From Cyanobacteria bacterium T3Sed10_376R1m (GTDB taxonomy: Bacteria > Cyanobacteriota > Cyanobacteriia > Cyanobacteriales > Cyanobacteriaceae): a DNA stretch of 13,395 nucleotides. The number at the start of each line of letters is the position of its first letter. Position 1 is the stretch's first letter. The DNA lies in the NCBI GenBank assembly GCA_003566215.1, contig PXEJ01000419.1, positions 1 to 13,395 on the forward strand, given 5' to 3'. The translations under genes were made by a program, and so were the position numbers. Under the pieces are notes generated by a model, which saw only the letters and a program-made list of their open reading frames with translations, was not told the origin of the DNA and did no database searches. Below, one piece after another: positions 8,605 to 13,395 of the stretch.

Positions 8605-8976
8605 CAAATTTTGATTTCTTAATGCTTTTATTACAGCGATTTTATCTTATGCTTACAGTTTTAGGAGCAAAGTGAAAGCATTTCAAAAGCAACGCTGTAG
8701 AAGAAATGCCAAGAGAAATAAAGAATTTACTAACAGAGCAAATAAACATACTTTGTAGATCAGATTTGGTATTATTTGTAAAAGTTTTTAAGTTATAACT
8801 CTCAAGCCTTTACTCTGAAAGCTTTATCCCTCAGAACTAAAAAGAAGAATAACATCCTTAAAATTAACAAAAAAAGATAAAGTTTTATTTCATAACTCAC
8901 AAAAAAAATGTTATCCATAATACGATTATCCAAATATAGGAATTTTTATCATATTTTTCAGAGGTAAAATATCAAG
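8605..8976. other. 372-base AT-rich gap between divergent reductase and coiled-coil genes
   Basis: This divergent intergenic region must carry promoters for both flanking genes. It includes a 28-codon GTG frame at 8672-8758 with AGGAG at 8663-8667, encoding a highly basic peptide of doubtful reality. It also has a CATAAT hexamer (8916-8921) and two TTATCCA direct repeats near the coiled-coil gene. No RNA gene or mobile-element remnant is recognised. Confidence 0.5.
8911..8932 (+). promoter_or_regulatory. TTATCCA direct repeats, candidate operator of the coiled-coil gene
   Basis: Two exact TTATCCA copies (8911-8917 and 8926-8932) are 15 bases apart start to start and overlap a CATAAT -10-like hexamer (8916-8921), 45-66 bases before the start codon. 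A further TTATCC occurs at 8824-8829. Because the gene product has a ribbon-helix-helix-like N-terminus, autoregulation at these repeats is a possible reading, but this is inference. Confidence 0.25.
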
Positions 8977-10005
8977 ATGACAAGAAGAAAGACAAAAAGG
9001 GCAACAGGTTTAAGCACTCCCAAATCAAAAGTTAATATTTCTCTCACCACCGAAGCAAACGAAAAATTAATTGCTCTAGCCAAAGAAATGGGCATATCCA
9101 AGTCAGGGTTATTCGAGCAAATTTTGGTTGGTGAAATCGCCATTAACAGCGAAAATGCAGAAAAACAAATTACTTTAAACGGGGATTCAGAAGAAATAGC
9201 AATTTCTGATAATGAAACCACAACCAAAAAGCCTCAAAAGTCTGATTCAGAACCAATAACCATTAAGAATGATGCGATTGAAAAAGAAATAGAAAATCAA
9301 CAAAAACATATCGCCGAATTAGAAGAACAAATTAATAAACAACGTTATTTAGTGGCTGATAAACTAAAAATAAATCAAAACCTAGAAGAAGAATTAGAAT
9401 CAAAAAATACCTATATCAAAACCATTGATAAAGAATTAAAAGAGAAAAATACCCAAATAGACACCCTTGAAAAAGAATTAAAAACTAAAAAATCTTTAGA
9501 AGAAAAAACAAATACTACAGATCAAAGCACTAAAAATGATAATAAAATACAAGAATATAAAAATCAAATTAGTGAACTCAATAAAATCATTGATCAAATA
9601 AAAGAAGAGTTAAGTCAAACAAAATCAAGTTTAGAAATAACTAAACAAAGTAATAATAATAATTTGAAAGAAGAATTAGCCACCTTACAGCAACTCATTA
9701 AAGAAAAAGATCAACAAGTAGAAAATCTAAAAGAAACTTATAATAGCTTTGCCCAAGAAATAGAAGCTCAAAAAGTAGAAATTGACTACTACCGTAATCA
9801 AGTAGCAACTAAAGAACAAGAAAAAATTGCTATTAGTCAACAAATAGCTCATCAACAAAATAGTATCAGTCAAAATTTAACTAAAGAAAATAATCAACAA
9901 AAAATATTAATTAATAGTTTAAATAAACGGATTGCTGAACTAGAAACTGTCGCTAATATTGGGGAAAAAGTTCTTAATAAATGGCGCAACAAAATGAACT
10001 ATTAA
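8977..10005 (+). CDS. Ribbon-helix-helix-like DNA-binding protein with long coiled coil
   Basis: No named family is recognised. A basic tail (residues 1-18) precedes a segment resembling a ribbon-helix-helix (MetJ/Arc/CopG) fold: strand KVNISLT (18-24), helix 1 (about 25-38), turn MGISKS and helix 2 (about 41-52). An acidic Thr/Ser-rich linker (53-100) leads to an almost continuous coiled coil (about 100-325), rich in Lys, Glu, Gln and Asn, interrupted at about 178-190. The end is a short conserved-looking cap, ANIGEKVLNKWRNKM (326-340). Residues 143-156 and 157-170 are a 14-residue tandem repeat. There is no signal peptide or membrane helix, so it should be cytoplasmic. The order DNA-binding head then coiled-coil rod resembles plasmid KfrA-like proteins, although those use a different DNA-binding fold. 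The start ATG has AGAGG 12 bases upstream. tsaE begins 25 bases after its stop, so the two are probably cotranscribed. A role in DNA organisation or repression is only inferred. Confidence 0.8.
   Translation: MTRRKTKRATGLSTPKSKVNISLTTEANEKLIALAKEMGISKSGLFEQILVGEIAINSENAEKQITLNGDSEEIAISDNETTTKKPQKSDSEPITIKNDAIEKEIENQQKHIAELEEQINKQRYLVADKLKINQNLEEELESKNTYIKTIDKELKEKNTQIDTLEKELKTKKSLEEKTNTTDQSTKNDNKIQEYKNQISELNKIIDQIKEELSQTKSSLEITKQSNNNNLKEELATLQQLIKEKDQQVENLKETYNSFAQEIEAQKVEIDYYRNQVATKEQEKIAISQQIAHQQNSISQNLTKENNQQKILINSLNKRIAELETVANIGEKVLNKWRNKMNY
9403..9486 (+). repeat. Tandem 42-base repeat within the coiled-coil gene
   Basis: Two adjacent 42-base units (9403-9444, 9445-9486) agree at 32 of 42 positions by my count. 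They encode KNTYIKTIDKELKE and KNTQIDTLEKELKT, exactly two heptads each, consistent with growth of the coiled coil by in-frame duplication. Confidence 0.65.
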
Positions 10006-10030
10006 TCATTGAATTTTGCTTGGATTTAAA

Positions 10031-10471
10031 ATGAGTGAAGAAATAGTTTTATTGGCGAATGAGTGGGAGACAAGAAAGTTAGGGGAAAAAATAGCCCAGA
10101 GTTTAAGCCCGAATAGTGTTATTTTATTGCGCGGAAATTTAGGAGCGGGTAAAACTACCTTTATTCAAGGAATTGGGGCTGGTTTGGGTATTAAAGATGC
10201 GATCGCATCTCCCACTTTTACCCTCATTAATGAGTATTTAGAAGGGCGTTTGCCCCTTTATCATATTGATTTATATCGACTAAACAGCCAAGAAATAAAA
10301 CAACTACACTTAGAAAGTTATTGGGAAGGTATAGAAGTTGAGGCGGGAATAACGGCTATCGAGTGGTCAGAATTATTACCAAATTTACCTTCAAATTATC
10401 TACAAATAGAATTAATCATCAAAGATAATACTAGACAAGCAAAAATAACATCCCAAGATTCATCTCCCTAA
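10031..10471 (+). CDS. tsaE: tRNA t6A biosynthesis ATPase TsaE (YjeE)
   Basis: TsaE is the ATPase that works with TsaD and TsaB to place threonylcarbamoyl on A37 of ANN-decoding tRNAs. It has the family's Walker A motif GNLGAGKTT (residues 35-43, Lys41), the SPTFTLINEY segment (60-69), HIDLYRL with Asp80 (78-84), and the AIEWSE motif with Glu111 and Trp112. All are conserved in bacterial TsaE. At 146 residues it is within the normal 140-160 range. The frame is open back to a TTG at 10016, but ATG at 10031 is chosen because MSEEIVLLANEWET matches a typical TsaE N-terminus. No Shine-Dalgarno sequence is seen. It follows the coiled-coil gene by 25 bases and precedes leuA by 87. A HIP1 octamer lies inside it (10199-10206). 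Confidence 0.95.
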   Translation: MSEEIVLLANEWETRKLGEKIAQSLSPNSVILLRGNLGAGKTTFIQGIGAGLGIKDAIASPTFTLINEYLEGRLPLYHIDLYRLNSQEIKQLHLESYWEGIEVEAGITAIEWSELLPNLPSNYLQIELIIKDNTRQAKITSQDSSP

Positions 10472-10558
10472 TATTACTACTTTTTGAACAAACCCTAATT
10501 GTTTTCGTATATCATAAAAAGAGACAATGTTGGTAAATAATTTGACAGTTTTTTAGAT

Positions 10559-12145
10559 ATGACAAACCAGCCCGATAAAATAATTATATTCGATACTACC
10601 TTACGTGACGGAGAACAATCTCCCGGGGCAAGTTTAAACCCAGAAGAAAAATTAAATATTGCCCGTGCCTTAGCTAAATTAGGAGTTGATGTTATCGAGG
10701 CTGGTTTTCCCCACGCCAGTCAGGGAGACTTTGAAGCAGTGCAAAAAATTGCCGAAATTGTGGGGATTCAAGGAGGACCAACTATTTGCGGTTTAGCAAG
10801 GGCAACTAAACAAGATATAAAAAGTGCAGGAGAAGCCCTTAAACCAGCCTTCAATAAAAGAATACATACTTTTCTGGCAACTTCTGACATACACCTAGAA
10901 CATAAACTTAAAAAAACTAGGGAAGATGTGTTACAGATTGTTCCTGAAATGGTTGCCTATGCCAAAACTTTTACCGATGATGTGGAGTTTTCCCCTGAAG
11001 ATGCTGGCCGTAGTGACCCAGAATTTTTGTATCAAGTGCTAGAAAGTGCGATTAAAGCGGGGGCAACCACGGTAAATATTCCAGACACCGTAGGTTATAC
11101 CACTCCGGGAGAATATGGTGCATTAATCAAAGGAATTAAAGATAATGTGCCTAATATTGACCAAGCGATAATTTCTGTTCATGGTCATAATGATTTAGGA
11201 TTGGCAGTAGCGAATTTCCTCGAAGCTGTCAAAAATGGAGCTAGACAGTTAGAATGTACCATTAACGGTATCGGCGAAAGAGCTGGAAATGCGGCTCTTG
11301 AGGAGTTGGTTATGGCTCTTCATGTACGTCGTCAATACTATAACCCATTTTTGGGCAGACCACCAGAGTCCGTTGAACCGTTAACAAATATTGATACTAA
11401 ACAAATTTATAAAACATCCCGTTTAGTTTCTAATCTAACTGGGATGATGGTACAACCAAATAAAGCAATTGTGGGTGCCAATGCTTTCTCCCATGAGTCA
11501 GGGATTCACCAAGACGGGGTACTAAAAAACCGTCTTACTTACGAAATTATGGATGCTGAATCTATTGGGTTGACCACTAATCAAATTGTTTTAGGTAAGC
11601 TTTCAGGGCGCAATGCTTTCCGTAGCCGTTTACAAGAATTAGGTTTTGATTTGTCAGAAAATGAGCTCAATAAAGCCTTTTTGCGTTTTAAAGAAGTTGC
11701 TGATAAAAAACGGGAAATTACTGATTGGGATTTAGAAGCCATTGTTAATGATGAAATTCAACAGCCCCCTGAACTTTTCCGTCTTGAGTTAGTACAAGTG
11801 TCCTGTGGTGATCATTCTTCTCCCACGGCAACTATTACCCTCAGAAACCCTGATGGTAAAGAGTTGAGTGATGCTGCTATCGGCACAGGGCCTGTAGATG
11901 CGGTTTATAAGGCCATTAATCGGGTGGTGAATATTCCTAATGAGTTAACGGAATATTCTGTTAAGTCGGTGACGGCGGGGATTGATGCTATGGGTGAGGT
12001 GACAATTCGTCTTAAACATCAAGGGCGTACCTATTCTGGTTATGCAGCTAATACGGATGTAATTGTTGCTTCTGCCCGTGCCTATATTAGTGCTTTGAAT
12101 CGTCTTTATGCCACTTTAAATTCGAGGGATTTGGTTAATCGCTAA
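10559..12145 (+). CDS. leuA: 2-isopropylmalate synthase
   Basis: LeuA condenses acetyl-CoA with 2-oxoisovalerate, the first committed step of leucine biosynthesis in the cytoplasm. The catalytic TIM barrel shows [12 protein letters not shown] (residues 12-23, metal ligand Asp12, catalytic Arg16), HGHND (208-212, metal ligands His208 and His210) and [14 protein letters not shown] (236-249, Asn244). [10 protein letters not shown] (311-320) and a helical linker region (about 320-395) follow. The C-terminal LeuA dimer/regulatory domain (about 400-515), which mediates leucine feedback inhibition in the family, is present. Length is 528 residues, as expected for bacterial LeuA; citramalate synthase is less likely given the complete match to LeuA motifs. 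ATG at 10559 starts just before the first strand. No leader peptide or T-box is visible in the 87 bases upstream. The next gene converges on it. Confidence 0.96.
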   Translation: MTNQPDKIIIFDTTLRDGEQSPGASLNPEEKLNIARALAKLGVDVIEAGFPHASQGDFEAVQKIAEIVGIQGGPTICGLARATKQDIKSAGEALKPAFNKRIHTFLATSDIHLEHKLKKTREDVLQIVPEMVAYAKTFTDDVEFSPEDAGRSDPEFLYQVLESAIKAGATTVNIPDTVGYTTPGEYGALIKGIKDNVPNIDQAIISVHGHNDLGLAVANFLEAVKNGARQLECTINGIGERAGNAALEELVMALHVRRQYYNPFLGRPPESVEPLTNIDTKQIYKTSRLVSNLTGMMVQPNKAIVGANAFSHESGIHQDGVLKNRLTYEIMDAESIGLTTNQIVLGKLSGRNAFRSRLQELGFDLSENELNKAFLRFKEVADKKREITDWDLEAIVNDEIQQPPELFRLELVQVSCGDHSSPTATITLRNPDGKELSDAAIGTGPVDAVYKAINRVVNIPNELTEYSVKSVTAGIDAMGEVTIRLKHQGRTYSGYAANTDVIVASARAYISALNRLYATLNSRDLVNR

Positions 12146-12217
12146 ATGTTAGATAAATAGACCCTTTTACCCATTCTCTATGAGCGATAATAACTAAGAT
12201 GTTATCTTGAAATCAGG

Positions 12218-13395
12218 TTAGCTATGAAGGAGAATGGGGGCATTAGAATCAACTTTCCATAGTTCTTCTAGGCGATTGGCTGGGATAGTGAGATATAAAA
12301 TATCATTTTCTTGTAAGTCTATTTCTAGTAATTCCCAACCGTGGACATTTTTATTTTTTCTACTCACATATAGGGGAACAAAATCAGCTTTGGTGGCAAT
12401 ATGCTTAATTGTTTGGTGACAGAAGGGGTGGTTGGGGGTTATCATAGTTGCGATCGCAACCCACAACAAGTCTTGAGTCATGCCATTACCTAGAATACGT
12501 CCTCCCAAGGCGGCGGCGGCAAAGGAATGGGTTGCCAATTCGGCGGGGGATAAGACGGTTTCAAATTGAAAGACATCTTGTACCGATTGGGCAAATTGAC
12601 TCTCTTGCACCCTTAGGGTTACGGGCAGATTAGGGGCTAAGGCTTTGACTGTTAAAGCTATTTCTACGTTTAACATATCATTACTGGTAACCACCAAAAG
12701 GGCGATCGCACTTTTTACATTAGCGGTTTTGAGGGTATCGGGCAAACTACCATCTTCGACTATAACGGGTATGCCCAAAGAGCGCACTGAGTGCAAAAAT
12801 TTATTATTATGATCAGACTCAATTACTACTATCTCTTGTCCTTGCCCATGTAATTCCTTTGCAATTTCAACTCCTACATTGCCTAAACCACAGACGATGT
12901 AATGATTTTTACTAGGTACTCTTGCCACATCCCAAGACTGTTTTAAGCGACTACCCAAAACAAAGTCATTAATCAGAGCATAACAAATACCGATAATACC
13001 AGCACCAACAATCATCATAATTGCCGTAAAAACCTTAATAATATCCGGGGCATTTTCTGCTACCTCCTCTTTACCCCCAGCCCCTGTAATCATCCCTACA
13101 CTAAAGTAAAGGGCATCTACGAGGGAAATATCCCAGTTAACGAATACATAGGTAAAAGTGGCAAGGAAAATTAAGGACAGTAAAATAAGGCTAATGAGAA
13201 TAACTGGACGTGCATATTGTTTATATTTACGGATATTAAATAAAACTTTGAACCATTTAAACATTGCTAAACGGCGTTTATCTTTGATAGTTGCTTTAGT
13301 GGCAACGATCAAATGATCTCCTATATTTAAGGTTTTTCCCTCCACTACCCCTGAGACTAAATCCATTTCTCCTTGTTTTGGCAAAAAATAGATCA
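12218..13395 (-). CDS. K+-channel-like membrane protein with RCK/TrkA module (5' end outside window)
   Basis: The reading frame stays open to the right edge, so the N-terminus is missing. Residues are numbered from the TTG codon at 13384. Residues 1-30 (ending LNIGDHLIVAT) look like the end of a soluble RCK_C/TrkA_C domain. A two-helix pore unit follows: TM1 (about 59-82), pore helix ISLVDALYFSVGMIT (86-100) and TM2 (about 116-140). A C-terminal RCK/TrkA_N domain starts with the NAD-binding motif GLGNVG (166-171) and an acidic residue after the second strand (VVIESD); a final TrkA_C-like region (about 318-376) completes it. The family conducts K+ or regulates K+ flux under nucleotide control. 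The selectivity filter is abnormal (TGAGG where TVGYG is usual), so K+ conduction is not assured. An internal ATG at 13264 exists, but the upstream protein-like sequence argues against it as the start. It converges on leuA, 72 bases away. Confidence 0.85.
   Translation of the reverse strand, partial: IYFLPKQGEMDLVSGVVEGKTLNIGDHLIVATKATIKDKRRLAMFKWFKVLFNIRKYKQYARPVILISLILLSLIFLATFTYVFVNWDISLVDALYFSVGMITGAGGKEEVAENAPDIIKVFTAIMMIVGAGIIGICYALINDFVLGSRLKQSWDVARVPSKNHYIVCGLGNVGVEIAKELHGQGQEIVVIESDHNNKFLHSVRSLGIPVIVEDGSLPDTLKTANVKSAIALLVVTSNDMLNVEIALTVKALAPNLPVTLRVQESQFAQSVQDVFQFETVLSPAELATHSFAAAALGGRILGNGMTQDLLWVAIATMITPNHPFCHQTIKHIATKADFVPLYVSRKNKNVHGWELLEIDLQENDILYLTIPANRLEELWKVDSNAPILLHS
12447..12460. 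repeat. Extended HIP1 site GTTGCGATCGCAAC
   Basis: This is the longest of the window's eight copies of the HIP1 octamer GCGATCGC, a highly iterated cyanobacterial palindrome; here the symmetry extends to 14 bases. The other copies start at 1758, 4489, 5590, 6774, 7826, 10199 and 12702. All eight lie inside genes. Confidence 0.85.

Noticed and set aside
10542..10547. Perfect -35 hexamer TTGACA just before leuA
   Set aside because: A matching -10 would fall inside leuA at about 10565-10570, where the bases are AACCAG, so it does not form a promoter for leuA.
12190..12208. Small overlapping inverted repeats between leuA and the channel gene (ATAAC/GTTAT; AAGAT/ATCTT)
   Set aside because: Five-base AT-rich stems that exclude each other, without a T-tract; too weak to call a bidirectional terminator.
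12234..12633. Two 61-codon plus-strand open frames opposite the channel gene
   Set aside because: Both are antisense to the RCK domain of the channel-like protein and show no protein-like features.

Overview
The window reads as chromosomal DNA of a low-GC cyanobacterium. Three things point there. A plant-type zeta-carotene desaturase (CrtQ) is present. A multi-AMIN-domain cell-wall amidase sits next to glutamate racemase, a neighbourhood I recall from cyanobacteria. Finally, eight exact copies of the cyanobacterial HIP1 octamer GCGATCGC (starts 1758, 4489, 5590, 6774, 7826, 10199, 12450, 12702) lie in otherwise AT-rich DNA. A unicellular Cyanobacterium/Geminocystis-like organism would fit, but that genus guess is inference. 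No RNA gene, insertion sequence, CRISPR array or prophage gene is visible.

Layout, left to right. On the plus strand are crtQ (133-1575, carotenoid desaturation), der (1646-3004, ribosome-assembly GTPase) and an unnamed 151-residue protein (3111-3566). A 348-base AT-rich gap follows. Next is a cell-envelope block on the same strand: an exported AMIN/Amidase_3 N-acetylmuramoyl-L-alanine amidase (3915-5780), murI (5967-6845, D-glutamate supply) and a WecG/TagA/CpsF glycosyltransferase (6932-7645). An aldo/keto reductase (7642-8604, minus) converges on the glycosyltransferase, and the two stop codons share the palindrome TTAA. A second gap of about 370 bases (8605-8976) separates it from a plus-strand pair: a ribbon-helix-helix-like plus long coiled-coil protein (8977-10005) and tsaE (10031-10471, tRNA t6A synthesis), followed by leuA (10559-12145, leucine biosynthesis). 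A K+-channel-like protein with a C-terminal RCK/TrkA module (12218-13395, minus) runs off the right edge.

Most of the window is housekeeping. The amidase, racemase and glycosyltransferase form a plausible envelope cluster (peptidoglycan cleavage, peptidoglycan precursor supply, surface-glycan assembly). The two least ordinary items are the chromosomal DNA-binding/coiled-coil protein, whose domain order resembles plasmid KfrA-type proteins and which has a direct-repeat candidate operator upstream, and the channel-like protein, whose pore loop carries TGAGG where a K+ channel would have TVGYG. I see no clear evidence for a wholly new multigene system.
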